Shown here in pieces: positions 8,420 through 17,178 of a stretch of DNA of 64,000 bases. A program made the position numbers and the translations under genes. The first letter of the stretch is position 1. Each line of letters opens with the position of its first letter. The DNA is from an uncultured Pelagibacteraceae bacterium (GTDB taxonomy: Bacteria; Pseudomonadota; Alphaproteobacteria; Pelagibacterales; Pelagibacteraceae), in NCBI GenBank assembly GCA_902601785.1, contig CACKOH010000004.1, positions 1 through 64,000 of the forward strand, in the 5' to 3' direction. The notes under the pieces were generated by a model that searched no databases, was not told the DNA's origin, and saw only the letters and a list, made by a program, of their open reading frames with translations.

Positions 8420-9360
8420 TGGTAATTGATCAAAAATATATTGATAAATTTGTAAGAGTTACATCTAGAGCTGCGTTAGCCACTTTTCATCTAATTGGAA
8501 AAAAAGATAAAATAGCAGCAGATAAAGCTGCTGTTGACTCAATGAGAAGTGAATTAAATCAATTAGATATAAATGGACAAATCGTTATTGGTGAAGGTGA
8601 ATTGGATGAAGCTCCAATGCTTTACATAGGTGAAAAAATTGGAACTAAGAATGGGCCCGATATAGATATCGCTGTTGATCCTCTAGAAGGCACAAATTTT
8701 GCTGCATATAACCTACCTGGTGCATTATCTGTAATTGCAATAGCAGAAAAAAATAATCTATTTAAAGCGCCAGAAACATATATGGAAAAAATTTCTGCAA
8801 ACGTCCGTGAAAAGGGTGTAGTAGATTTAGATTATTCAGTCAAAAAAAATATTTTTAATTTATCTGATTATTTAAATAAAAAACCAGAAGACTTAACAGC
8901 CTGTATTATGGATAGACCAAGGCATAACTCTATAATTAAGGAATTAAATAATCTGAAAGTAAAAATTAAATTAATAACCGATGGCGATGTATCAGGAGCT
9001 TTGCTAGTAACAGACAAAAAATATAATGTTGATATTTTTTTAGGTATCGGAGGAGGCCCTGAAGGAGTATTAGCTGCTTCAGCTTTAGATGCTTATGAAT
9101 GTGTTTTTCAGGGAAGATTTTTATTTAATACAGATAAAGATAAAATTAGAGCAAAAAAAATGGGAATTAAAAATTTAAAAAAAAAATATGAATTAAATGA
9201 AATTGTTTCTGGTGACTCTATTTTTTGTGCAACTGGTATTACTACTGGTGATCTTTTAAATGGCATAGTTATCAAAGATAAAAATTTTATTTCAGAAACT
9301 CTAGTGACGCATAAATCGTCTAAATTAAAAAAAATAATAAAAATGCAAGAAAAAATTTAA
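8419..9360 (+). CDS. glpX: Class II fructose-1,6-bisphosphatase
   Basis: Hydrolyses fructose 1,6-bisphosphate to fructose 6-phosphate in gluconeogenesis. The 313-residue protein has GEGELDEAPMLYIGE (about 54-68), the lithium-sensitive phosphatase signature DIDIAVDPLEGTN (about 82-94), LITDGDVSGALL and GIGGGPEGVLAASAL, all characteristic of GlpX. Its ATG overlaps the last base of the upstream transporter stop. No other sugar-metabolism gene is adjacent. Confidence 0.95.
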   Translation: MVIDQKYIDKFVRVTSRAALATFHLIGKKDKIAADKAAVDSMRSELNQLDINGQIVIGEGELDEAPMLYIGEKIGTKNGPDIDIAVDPLEGTNFAAYNLPGALSVIAIAEKNNLFKAPETYMEKISANVREKGVVDLDYSVKKNIFNLSDYLNKKPEDLTACIMDRPRHNSIIKELNNLKVKIKLITDGDVSGALLVTDKKYNVDIFLGIGGGPEGVLAASALDAYECVFQGRFLFNTDKDKIRAKKMGIKNLKKKYELNEIVSGDSIFCATGITTGDLLNGIVIKDKNFISETLVTHKSSKLKKIIKMQEKI

Positions 9361-9438
9361 TTAAATCTTCCTAGTACTATTGAATATTTTTAATAAAGCT
9401 TGATTAATTTATTTTTTTACAATAAAAAGCAGCAATTC

Positions 9439-9513
9439 GGTCCCTTCGTCTATCGGTTAGGACACGTGGTTTTCATCCTCGAAAGAGGGGTTCGATTCCC
9501 CTAGGGACCGCCA
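9439..9513 (+). tRNA. tRNA-Glu (anticodon TTC)
   Basis: A 75-base cloverleaf. The acceptor GGTCCCT pairs with AGGGACC, the T arm AGGGG-TTCGATT-CCCCT is perfect, and CCA is encoded at 9511-9513. The anticodon loop is TTTTCAT with anticodon TTC. The anticodon stem CGTGG/CCTCG has a T-T mismatch at its third pair, which is unusual but leaves four good pairs. I see no convincing promoter directly upstream. Confidence 0.95.
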
Positions 9514-9518
9514 TAAAT

Positions 9519-9773
9519 ATGTTTTTTTACGCATACATGTTAAAATCCATAGATTCTGGATTCAGTAAAACTTACGTTGGTTATACAAAAGACATCAAAT
9601 CTAGATTAAATAAACATAACAATAACAAGGGCGCAAGATCTACAAAAGGTCACAAATGGATATTAATTTATAAAAAAAGATTTAAAACTAAAAGTGAAGC
9701 TATGTCTTTTGAATATAAACTTAAAAAAAACAGAAAACAAAGAAAATTAATTTTGCAAAATTTTAATAAATGA
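9519..9773 (+). CDS. GIY-YIG domain protein (UPF0213-like)
   Basis: An 84-residue protein made of a single GIY-YIG nuclease domain. The YAYMLKS and TYVGYT segments correspond to the GIY and YIG strands, SRLNKH carries the conserved arginine, and FEYKLKK supplies the glutamate that binds metal. Stand-alone proteins of this size are common in bacteria and their biological role is mostly unknown (DNA repair or nuclease activity is proposed). It begins just after tRNA-Glu and overlaps the following glycosyltransferase start by 4 bases (ATGA). Confidence 0.88.
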   Translation: MFFYAYMLKSIDSGFSKTYVGYTKDIKSRLNKHNNNKGARSTKGHKWILIYKKRFKTKSEAMSFEYKLKKNRKQRKLILQNFNK

Positions 9774-11881
9774 GAATATCAATACTTTTGCCATACAAAG
9801 AAAATTATTCTCCAGAGTATCCAGGAGCAGTGTCTTTATTTGTTTCCTCGATGGTTAGAATAAGTAAATTTAAAAAAAAAATAAAAGTTTACGGTTCAAC
9901 AAATTATAAAAAATATTTAACTAAAAATTATGTTAATATTTCATTAAATAAAAGTCTATTTTCAAGTCAAACAAAGCAATATATAAATAATTTTATTAAA
10001 ACTCAAAATAATGATGTTGAGTTAATTGAAATTCACAATCGCCCAAATTATGCACTTCAGCTAGTAAAATTAAAAAAAAAAATAGTTTTATATTTTCACA
10101 ATGATCCAAATACAATGCTTGGATCAAAGACTTTAAGTGAAAAAATAAGGCTTATTGATCTATGTACAAATATAATTTTTAATAGTTTTTGGTCTAAAAA
10201 TCAGTTTTTAATGGATCTTCCGCCCCAATATAAAAAATCACAAAAGCTTCTTGTTATACATCAATCAATAAATAAAAAAAAAATTAATTTAGAAAAAAAG
10301 CAAAAGCTTATTTCTTTTGTCGGCAAATTAAACTCTGCTAAAGGTTATGATATATTTGGTAAAACAATAATCAAGATTTTAAATAAATATCCAGATTGGT
10401 GTGCAAACGTAATCGGTGATGAACCAAGGGAGGAATTTAACTTTGATCACAAAAATCTTAACATGTTAGGATTTAAGAAACACAAAGATGTATTATCAAA
10501 TTTTGAAAAAACTAGTATTGCTGTTGTGTGCTCTAGATGGAATGAACCATTTGGAAGAACTAGTCTTGAGGCATCAAGTAGGGGCTGTGGCGTAATAATT
10601 TCTAATAGAGGAGGGCTTCCAGAAACGATTACAAATGGCATAATTTTAAAAAATCTAAATTCAAAAAGTCTGTTTATTGAGATTGAAAAGTTGATTATGA
10701 ATCAAAATAAATTAAAAAAATTACAAGTTGATTCTATCAACAACTTTATTTTAGATGATAATTTTATATCAAAAAAAATTGATCATTATAGAGTTCAAAA
10801 TTTACCATTTAAAATTAATTTTAATAAAAGTAAGGATTTAACTAATTTAAAAATTTTACATGTTACAAATTTCAATGAAAGACATAACGGAAGATTATTT
10901 TATAATTCGGGTAGAAGAATTAATAACGGTTTTATAAGGCTTAATCATAGTGTACTTGAATTAAGTGACAGAGATATTGTTAGTTATTCAAGAAAATTAA
11001 ATGACCTTAAAGGCTCTGTTAAACTTAATAATAAATTACTTGATATTGTAAGCAACTATTTGCCAGATTTAATAGTATTTGGTCATGCTGATCTAATTGA
11101 TAATTCGACTATAGAGTTTATTAAAAAAAAATATCCTGATATCAAATTGTGTCAATGGTTCTTAGATAGAATGGATGATGAGTGGGTAAAAAATAAAGAT
11201 AGATTTATTAAGAAAATAGATTTGATGGATGCTAATTTTTGTACAACAGAACCAAAATCATTAAAATTTAATAATTCTTTTGTATACTACATGCCTAATT
11301 GTGTGGATCAATCTTTAGAAAAACTTAGGATTTATAATAACAACTATTACAAAAGTGATGTTTTTTTTGCAATGAGTCACGGAGTCCATAGAGGTGTTTT
11401 AAAAAAAGGAAAAATAGATGCAAGAGAGCGATTAATTAAAAAATTAATTGATATTACTCCTAATGTTAAATTTGATTGTTATGGTTTAAATGGTAACCAG
11501 CCTATATGGTCAGATGACTTCCTTAACTCATTATCTCAGAATAAAATTGGGCTAAATTTAAGTCAAGGTAAGTCATCAAATTTTTATAGTAGTGATAGAT
11601 TTTCACAACTTATTGGAAATGGTTTAATGGTAATGATAGATGAGAAAACAAAGATTGGTTCTTTTTTTCAAAAAGATGAGATTGTTACATATAATAACAT
11701 TTCTGATTTATCTGAAAAAATCATAAAATATTCTTATGATAATAAAAAGAGAAAAGAAATAGCTAAAAAAGGAAGAGACAAATATTTTAAATATTTTAAT
11801 TCAAAGGAGATTGCAGATTTTATTATTAACAAAACATTTTCAAAAAATAAAAAATATTATTGGGAAAAATTTATATATTAA
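9770..11881 (+). CDS. Two-domain glycosyltransferase (GT4-like plus CgeB-like)
   Basis: A 703-residue protein with two glycosyltransferase-like halves. Residues 1-345 form a GT-B fold of the GT4 type: FVGKLNSAKGYDIF opens the second Rossmann half, followed by WNEPFGRTSLEASSRGCGVIISNRGGLPE, the nucleotide-sugar-binding region with its E-x7-E pattern. Residues about 360-703 resemble CgeB/spore-maturation-type glycosyltransferases (ILHVTNFNERHNGRLFYNSG, CQWFLDRMDDEW, SQGKSSNFYSSDRFSQLIGNG). No membrane segments are visible, so it is probably cytoplasmic. It opens the polysaccharide cluster and overlaps the GIY-YIG gene by 4 bases. The sugars used are unknown. Confidence 0.82.
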   Translation: MRISILLPYKENYSPEYPGAVSLFVSSMVRISKFKKKIKVYGSTNYKKYLTKNYVNISLNKSLFSSQTKQYINNFIKTQNNDVELIEIHNRPNYALQLVKLKKKIVLYFHNDPNTMLGSKTLSEKIRLIDLCTNIIFNSFWSKNQFLMDLPPQYKKSQKLLVIHQSINKKKINLEKKQKLISFVGKLNSAKGYDIFGKTIIKILNKYPDWCANVIGDEPREEFNFDHKNLNMLGFKKHKDVLSNFEKTSIAVVCSRWNEPFGRTSLEASSRGCGVIISNRGGLPETITNGIILKNLNSKSLFIEIEKLIMNQNKLKKLQVDSINNFILDDNFISKKIDHYRVQNLPFKINFNKSKDLTNLKILHVTNFNERHNGRLFYNSGRRINNGFIRLNHSVLELSDRDIVSYSRKLNDLKGSVKLNNKLLDIVSNYLPDLIVFGHADLIDNSTIEFIKKKYPDIKLCQWFLDRMDDEWVKNKDRFIKKIDLMDANFCTTEPKSLKFNNSFVYYMPNCVDQSLEKLRIYNNNYYKSDVFFAMSHGVHRGVLKKGKIDARERLIKKLIDITPNVKFDCYGLNGNQPIWSDDFLNSLSQNKIGLNLSQGKSSNFYSSDRFSQLIGNGLMVMIDEKTKIGSFFQKDEIVTYNNISDLSEKIIKYSYDNKKRKEIAKKGRDKYFKYFNSKEIADFIINKTFSKNKKYYWEKFIY

Positions 11882-11884
11882 ATA

Positions 11885-12595
11885 ATGAATATTCCTGTTT
11901 TATCTTATCATTCTATCAGTGAAGACATATCATATATATCGCTAAGTACCCGAATTTTTGAAAAACAAATTATTTTTTTGAAAAAATTAGGTTATGAATC
12001 AGTAAATTTTAATGAGATTGATCCCAATAAAAAAAATCAGATTATAATTACTTTTGATGATGGTTATAAAGACATTTTAATTAATGCTTTGCCAATATTA
12101 AAGCGTTATAATTTTAAAGCGACATGCTTTTTTGTTACTAATCAGATAGGCAAAAATAATCAGTGGGATAATAAAAAAGAAAAATTTAGTAGCAAAAATA
12201 TAATGAGTAATGATGATATTAAAAAATGGTTTGATAGTGGTATGAGTGTACAGTCACATTCTCATAATCATTTTGATTTAACAAAATTAACTAATATAGA
12301 TATTGTTAAAGAACTAGAAATTTCAAAAAAATATTTTAAAGATAAATTTAATATAGAGTCTAATGTATTTTGTTATCCCTTTGGTAAAGTAAATCAAAAT
12401 GTATATGACTTAACAAAGAAGTTTTATAAAAACGCAGTAACAACAAATAGATCACGATATAATATAAATAAACATAATCCTTTGTTAATACCAAGAATCG
12501 ATATGGGGAAAAGTGTTTCTCTCACTAAGTTGTACCTTAAATTAAAAACTATTTATGAGGATATAAAATTTAAAAAACATGAATTATATCTGTAA
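11885..12595 (+). CDS. Polysaccharide deacetylase family protein
   Basis: A 236-residue NodB-homology protein. It has LSYHSIS at the start, the metal-binding IITFDDGYKD (about 53-62), the second ligand motif VQSHSHNHFDL (about 120-130) and FCYPFGK (about 160-166). Such enzymes remove acetyl groups from N-acetylated sugars in surface glycans. No signal peptide is visible, so it may act on a cytoplasmic lipid-linked intermediate. It follows the glycosyltransferase by 3 bases and overlaps the next gene by 17 bases. Confidence 0.86.
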   Translation: MNIPVLSYHSISEDISYISLSTRIFEKQIIFLKKLGYESVNFNEIDPNKKNQIIITFDDGYKDILINALPILKRYNFKATCFFVTNQIGKNNQWDNKKEKFSSKNIMSNDDIKKWFDSGMSVQSHSHNHFDLTKLTNIDIVKELEISKKYFKDKFNIESNVFCYPFGKVNQNVYDLTKKFYKNAVTTNRSRYNINKHNPLLIPRIDMGKSVSLTKLYLKLKTIYEDIKFKKHELYL

Positions 12596-13214
12596 ATGTA
12601 ATAAAATAAACTTTCTTAAGAATGAGTATACCTATTGGGAAGATAGGGAAGTTACTACTGATGAACTTGAGATAATTGATTTTTTAAAAAAATCTAATAG
12701 TTTTAATTATGAGTCGATACTGCATATAGGTATTGGTAATTCTTTTTTTGCTAAAAATTTTTCTACAGATAATAAAATTATAGGGTTAAGTGTTTCTAAA
12801 AAGGAGATAAATAAAGCTAATGAATTAAATCTTTCTAATTATAATGTTTATTTATGTGATAAATATTCAAAAGAATTTAAACAGTTATTAAGCAATATTA
12901 AGTTTGATTTAATTATTGATACTAATTTGAAGTCTTATAGTTGCTGTATGAAAGCATTTAACTATTTTATGGAAAATTTATTAAGTAAACTTAATAATAA
13001 TGGAACACTGATAACTTCAAAAAGTGGAATGAATTGGTTTAAAAAACTTAAACCAAAATTATCTTTTAATTTAAAAAAATTTTTCTATTATAAATTAAAA
13101 GAAGTTAGTGGTGATAAAGGTAATATATTAACTATTAATGAATTAGAAAGTTTTTCTAAAAGATATAATTTAAAAATATATTTTAATGAAAAATTATGCT
13201 ACTTAAAAAAATGA
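12579..13214 (+). CDS. Methyltransferase-like protein of polysaccharide cluster
   Basis: A 211-residue protein I do not recognise by name. The middle looks like a class I SAM-dependent methyltransferase fold: ILHIGIGNSFFAK (about 44-56) stands where motif I (hxGxGxG) is expected, IIGLSVSKKEINKA resembles motif II, FDLIIDTNLKS (about 107-117) motif IV, and LLSKLNNNGTLITSKSG motif V/VI. The glycine loop is degenerate, so activity is not certain. The N-terminus (CKCNKINFLKNEYTYWEDRE) is not typical of known families. Placed between a deacetylase and gmd, it may modify a glycan or sugar nucleotide. Confidence 0.6.
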   Translation: MNYICKCNKINFLKNEYTYWEDREVTTDELEIIDFLKKSNSFNYESILHIGIGNSFFAKNFSTDNKIIGLSVSKKEINKANELNLSNYNVYLCDKYSKEFKQLLSNIKFDLIIDTNLKSYSCCMKAFNYFMENLLSKLNNNGTLITSKSGMNWFKKLKPKLSFNLKKFFYYKLKEVSGDKGNILTINELESFSKRYNLKIYFNEKLCYLKK

Positions 13215-14236
13215 GTAAAAAAGCTTTAATATTTGGTATTACCGGTCAAGATGGATCCTACTTGGCTGAGTTTTTAATTAAAAAAAAATATCAAGTCCAT
13301 GGTGTTAAAAGACGAACTTCAACACCAAATACAAGTAGAATTGATCATATCTTTGATAGTGTAAATTTTAAAAATAAATATTTAGTTTTGCATCATGGAG
13401 ATCTTTCCGATGTAGGTTCTTTAAATAGAATTATTAATGATGTTAACCCAGATGAAATTTATAACTTAGCTGCCCAAAGCCATGTAAAAATATCATTTCA
13501 AATACCTGAGTATACTTCAGATGTAAATGCATTGGGCACATTGAGACTATTAGAAATTATACGTCACTATAAGAAAAAAAAAATTAAATTTTATCAAGCA
13601 TCTAGTTCAGAGATGTTTGGTAAATCTAAACCACCACAAAATGAAAAAACTTTGTTTCAACCAAGATCTGTTTATGCTATATCAAAAGTTTTTGCATATC
13701 ATAGTGTTATACATTACAGGGATGCTTATGGATTATATGCATGTAATGGCATACTTTTTAATCACGAATCACCTAGAAGGGGTGTCAATTTTGTAACCAA
13801 AAAAATAGTTCAAGGTTTAGTAAGAATTAAACAAGGTAAACAGAAGATGCTTATTTTGGGTAATTTATATTCAAGACGTGATTGGGGCCACGCTAATGAT
13901 TATGTTGAATCTATGTGGAAAATATTACAACAAAAAAAAGCAAATGATTTCGTCATAGCAACCAAAACCTCAAATTCTGTAAAAGATTTTATAAATATTT
14001 GTGCCAAAAAACTAAATATAAAATTGATTTGGAAAAATAAAGGTCTTAAAGAAATTGCTATAAATAAATTAACAAATAAAACAATTATAAAAGTCGATCA
14101 AAAATATTTCAGAGAAACAGAAGTAGATAATTTAATAGGTGATTTTAGTAAGGCAAGAAGATTGCTTAAATGGAAACCAAAGTTTTCATTTGATAAATTA
14201 ATTGATGATATGATTAATAATGAATTAAATGATTAA
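13211..14236 (+). CDS. gmd: GDP-mannose 4,6-dehydratase
   Basis: Converts GDP-D-mannose to GDP-4-keto-6-deoxy-D-mannose using bound NADP. The protein (341 residues from ATG 13211) has the Rossmann motif GITGQDG at 9-15, the catalytic ASSSEMFG and YAISK tracts, and the family-specific NHESPRRG. I chose ATG 13211 because it overlaps the previous stop as ATGA and matches the family N-terminus; an earlier in-frame codon at 13196 would add five residues. It overlaps the ColD-like gene by 8 bases. Its product is the substrate of ColD-type dehydratases, so the two genes should act in sequence. Confidence 0.94.
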   Translation: MSKKALIFGITGQDGSYLAEFLIKKKYQVHGVKRRTSTPNTSRIDHIFDSVNFKNKYLVLHHGDLSDVGSLNRIINDVNPDEIYNLAAQSHVKISFQIPEYTSDVNALGTLRLLEIIRHYKKKKIKFYQASSSEMFGKSKPPQNEKTLFQPRSVYAISKVFAYHSVIHYRDAYGLYACNGILFNHESPRRGVNFVTKKIVQGLVRIKQGKQKMLILGNLYSRRDWGHANDYVESMWKILQQKKANDFVIATKTSNSVKDFINICAKKLNIKLIWKNKGLKEIAINKLTNKTIIKVDQKYFRETEVDNLIGDFSKARRLLKWKPKFSFDKLIDDMINNELND

Positions 14237-15422
14237 ATCAATTTATCCACTTACAGAAAGTGTTCTTGAAAAAGTAGATTTAGATGCTGCCATTAAAGTA
14301 ATTAAATCAAAAAAAATTACTATGGGTAAAAAAACACAAGAAATTGAAAAATATTTTAAAAAAAATGTTGTTAGTACAGATTCATTGATGGTTAATTCTG
14401 GATCTTCAGCTAATTTGCTTATTTTTCAATGTTTAATTAATCCATTAGTAAAAAAACTTAAAACAGGTGATGAGGTATTAATTCCTGCAATTTGCTGGTC
14501 TACCTCACTTTGGCCAATTATACAAAGTGGTCTTAAAGTTAAGTTTGTCGATATTGATATTAGTTCTTTAAATATCGACTTAAAAGATTTAGAAAAAAAA
14601 ATAACAAAAAAAACTAAAGCCTTAATGCTAGTTCATGCTCTTGGAAATTGTGCAGAAATGGACAAATTAACCAGAATTTGTAAAAAAAATAAACTCATTT
14701 TAGTTGAAGATGCCTGTGAAGCACTTGGCTCAACATTTAAAAATAAACAATTAGGTACATTTGGAGAATTCTCTTCTTTTTCATTTTATTATTCACATCA
14801 CATTACGTCAGGTGAGGGTGGTATGGTTTGTGTGAAGAATAAAAAATATCTTAATGTTATAAAATCTTTAAGATCCCATGGGTGGTCAAGAGATCTTTCA
14901 AATAAAAAATATATATCTAAAAAATATAAGAATATTGATAAAAATTGGATTTTTATTAACTCTGGATTTAATTTAAGACCAACTGACATTAATGCTGCAA
15001 TTGGTATACAGCAACTTAAAAGATTAAAGAAAATTTTAGCAATTAGAAAATATAATTTTTTAAAAATAAAAGAAAAATTAATTAATAACAAAAATTATAA
15101 AAATCAGTTTTCTATATTAACAGATCAGAAATATTCAAATATAGCCTGGTTTGGGATACCGTTTGTACTCAATTCACAAAATAAAAAATATAAACTTAAA
15201 GTTATGAATAAACTTAACCAAAAAGGCATTATGACTCGTCCGATTATAAGTGGAAATTTTGCCAAACAACCATCAATACAATTATATAAAATTAAAAGTA
15301 ACACCAAATTAAAAAATGCAGATTTAATTGATAAAAAAGCTTTTTTTCTTGGTTTACATAATATTAGAATTACAGATAAAAGATTGAGAACACTTACAGA
15401 TCACATTTATTCATCTTTATAA
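14229..15422 (+). CDS. colD: ColD-type GDP-4-keto-6-deoxymannose 3-dehydratase
   Basis: A 397-residue PLP protein of the DegT/DnrJ/EryC1/StrS aminotransferase fold. The usual PLP-binding lysine is replaced: the motif reads SFYYSHHITSGEGG with His190 in the lysine position. ColD and the E1-type sugar 3-dehydratases share this Lys-to-His change. The E1 iron-sulfur cysteine cluster is absent (RSHGWSRDL is followed by no cysteines), which favours ColD. Other ColD-like stretches, compared from memory, are KFVDIDISSLNIDL, HGWSRDL and RPIISGNFAKQPS. With gmd directly upstream, it likely removes the 3-hydroxyl of GDP-4-keto-6-deoxymannose. A perosamine-type aminotransferase is less likely without the lysine. 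Confidence 0.83.
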   Translation: MIKSIYPLTESVLEKVDLDAAIKVIKSKKITMGKKTQEIEKYFKKNVVSTDSLMVNSGSSANLLIFQCLINPLVKKLKTGDEVLIPAICWSTSLWPIIQSGLKVKFVDIDISSLNIDLKDLEKKITKKTKALMLVHALGNCAEMDKLTRICKKNKLILVEDACEALGSTFKNKQLGTFGEFSSFSFYYSHHITSGEGGMVCVKNKKYLNVIKSLRSHGWSRDLSNKKYISKKYKNIDKNWIFINSGFNLRPTDINAAIGIQQLKRLKKILAIRKYNFLKIKEKLINNKNYKNQFSILTDQKYSNIAWFGIPFVLNSQNKKYKLKVMNKLNQKGIMTRPIISGNFAKQPSIQLYKIKSNTKLKNADLIDKKAFFLGLHNIRITDKRLRTLTDHIYSSL

Positions 15423-15425
15423 AGA

Positions 15426-16223
15426 ATGAAACATATACTAATTTCTGGTTTTAATAGTTATATTGGCAATCATTTTTGTAAAAAATATAAGAAAAAATAT
15501 AAAATTATTAATTACAAAGAAGATATAAACAATATTTCTAAATTTAAATTATTTACAAAGAAAAAAAAAATTGACTTTTTCATACATTTCGCAAGTCTTT
15601 CCCGAATTCAATGTGATGTGAACAAAAAATTATGTAAAAGGACTAACTTTTCATCCATAAAAAATATAATAAATTATTTTAATACACTGAAATTTAAACC
15701 TAACTTTATTTTCATGTCATCAAGTCATGTCTATACAAATTCATCGAATAAAATCAGAGAAGAGCATAAAAAAAAACCAAAAAGTTTATATGGTAAATTG
15801 AAATTACAATCAGAAAACTATCTAAAAAAAAACTATAAAAAATATTGCATATTAAGGTTATTTAATGTTTATGGAAAAAATCAGCCAGAAAATTTTTTTA
15901 TTCCAGACATCAACAAAAAAATTAAACTACAAAAAATAATTACATTGAACAAATCAAAAAGAGATTTTATTCATGTAAAAGATGTTGTTAAAATTATAAA
16001 TTTTATTATCAAGAATAATATAAATGATACAATTAATGTAGGAAGTGGACACGGATTATTATTATCATCAATAGTAAAAATAGTTTCTTCTCATAATAAA
16101 ATTAAGCCTTTAGTTAAGATAAATAGTAAAAATGATAAACTAATCGCTAATATTAGCAAACTTAGATCAATTGGGTACACATTTAAAATTGATAAAATAA
16201 ATGAAAAAAATTTTAATATTTAA
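15426..16223 (+). CDS. NAD-dependent epimerase/dehydratase (sugar nucleotide reductase)
   Basis: A 265-residue extended short-chain dehydrogenase. The N-terminal GFNSYIG (8-14) is a variant GxxxxxG nucleotide-binding loop. The catalytic residues are in FIFMSSSHVYTNS (serine) and SLYGKLKLQSE (YxxxK). RDFIHVKDVVKII and NVGSGHG are family signatures. In ColD pathways a WcaG-like SDR (ColC) reduces, and in colitose synthesis also epimerises, GDP-4-keto-3,6-dideoxymannose. By position, 3 bases after the ColD-like gene, this is the best candidate for that step, but the sequence alone does not prove substrate or epimerase activity. It overlaps the next glycosyltransferase by 23 bases. Confidence 0.8.
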   Translation: MKHILISGFNSYIGNHFCKKYKKKYKIINYKEDINNISKFKLFTKKKKIDFFIHFASLSRIQCDVNKKLCKRTNFSSIKNIINYFNTLKFKPNFIFMSSSHVYTNSSNKIREEHKKKPKSLYGKLKLQSENYLKKNYKKYCILRLFNVYGKNQPENFFIPDINKKIKLQKIITLNKSKRDFIHVKDVVKIINFIIKNNINDTINVGSGHGLLLSSIVKIVSSHNKIKPLVKINSKNDKLIANISKLRSIGYTFKIDKINEKNFNI

Positions 16224-17178
16224 AACAGACCGGTTAGGTGATTTTTTAAATATTTCGCCTGTAATTTCAAATCTTAAATTAAATAATCCATCATGCGAAA
16301 TTACTCTTATTTGTTCAAGTTATAACAAACCAATAGTACAATATTATCATGACGATTTAAATTACATTGTTTATAGAAAGTCACTTATTGCATTTATAAT
16401 AAAAAATTTTTATTTTATTTTTTTAAATAAATATGATCTTATTTTACAGCTTGATGGAAAAAACCATTCATATCTATTATCTACCTTAATCAGGTCAACA
16501 AAAAAAGCTTGTATAAACTTTATAAAATATAAAAAATTTTTTGGTTTGAATTTTAAAATAAATAGACCCAATTTTTTTATAAAATCTTTTTTTAATTTTA
16601 TCAAAATTTCATGTGAAAATTATAAACATATTGATAATAAAAAATTTCATTACTTAGGACTTTATTTATCTCTTCTAGATAAACTTAATATAAAGATTGA
16701 AACTAAGAATCATTACTTGCCATTTAACCCTAAATCTAAAAATGTTTTTTTGAACGAAAAATATTTATTATTTCATTTAGATAAAAGATGGGAATTATTT
16801 CCGTTAATTGTAAGAGAGAATTTAAAAAAAAAAATAATTTACCTTTCTAATAACAATAAAATTGTTATTACCTCTAACATTGGTAGTAATAATTTTTTTA
16901 ATTATATAAAAAAAGAACTTTTAAATTTTAAAAATATTCAATTTTTTGATGAACCTAATCTACACAATATCATCTCATTAGTTTATTTTAGTGAAACGTG
17001 TGTTAGTAGTCATTCTGGTTTAATTGTACATTCTAGTGCTGCATTTAAAAAAAATATAATAGACTTAGTTTCTCCAGATATAAATGATGAGCTTGATAGA
17101 TGGATACCATTCAATGTAAATTATAAAAGGTTTGATATTAATAATTTTGACAATGAAGAATTTAAATTTACATTTTAA
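16201..17178 (+). CDS. Family 9 glycosyltransferase (heptosyltransferase-like)
   Basis: A 325-residue protein with the ADP-heptose:LPS transferase N-terminus (MKKILIFKTDRLGDFLNISPVI) and a C-terminal acceptor/donor region with VYFSETCVSSHSGLIVHSSAAF, which corresponds to the conserved D/E-S-G-x-x-H-x-A-A stretch of family 9. These enzymes add sugars to LPS cores or related glycans in the cytoplasm. It starts inside the SDR gene and its 3' end overlaps the convergent recombinase gene by 11 bases, closing the polysaccharide cluster. Its amino-acid composition is extremely K/N/F/I-rich. Confidence 0.82.
   Translation: MKKILIFKTDRLGDFLNISPVISNLKLNNPSCEITLICSSYNKPIVQYYHDDLNYIVYRKSLIAFIIKNFYFIFLNKYDLILQLDGKNHSYLLSTLIRSTKKACINFIKYKKFFGLNFKINRPNFFIKSFFNFIKISCENYKHIDNKKFHYLGLYLSLLDKLNIKIETKNHYLPFNPKSKNVFLNEKYLLFHLDKRWELFPLIVRENLKKKIIYLSNNNKIVITSNIGSNNFFNYIKKELLNFKNIQFFDEPNLHNIISLVYFSETCVSSHSGLIVHSSAAFKKNIIDLVSPDINDELDRWIPFNVNYKRFDINNFDNEEFKFTF

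Noticed and set aside
14798..15091. Open frame on the minus strand inside colD
   Set aside because: It is a shadow of the strongly supported plus-strand gene with no family features. The same applies to other antisense frames in real genes.
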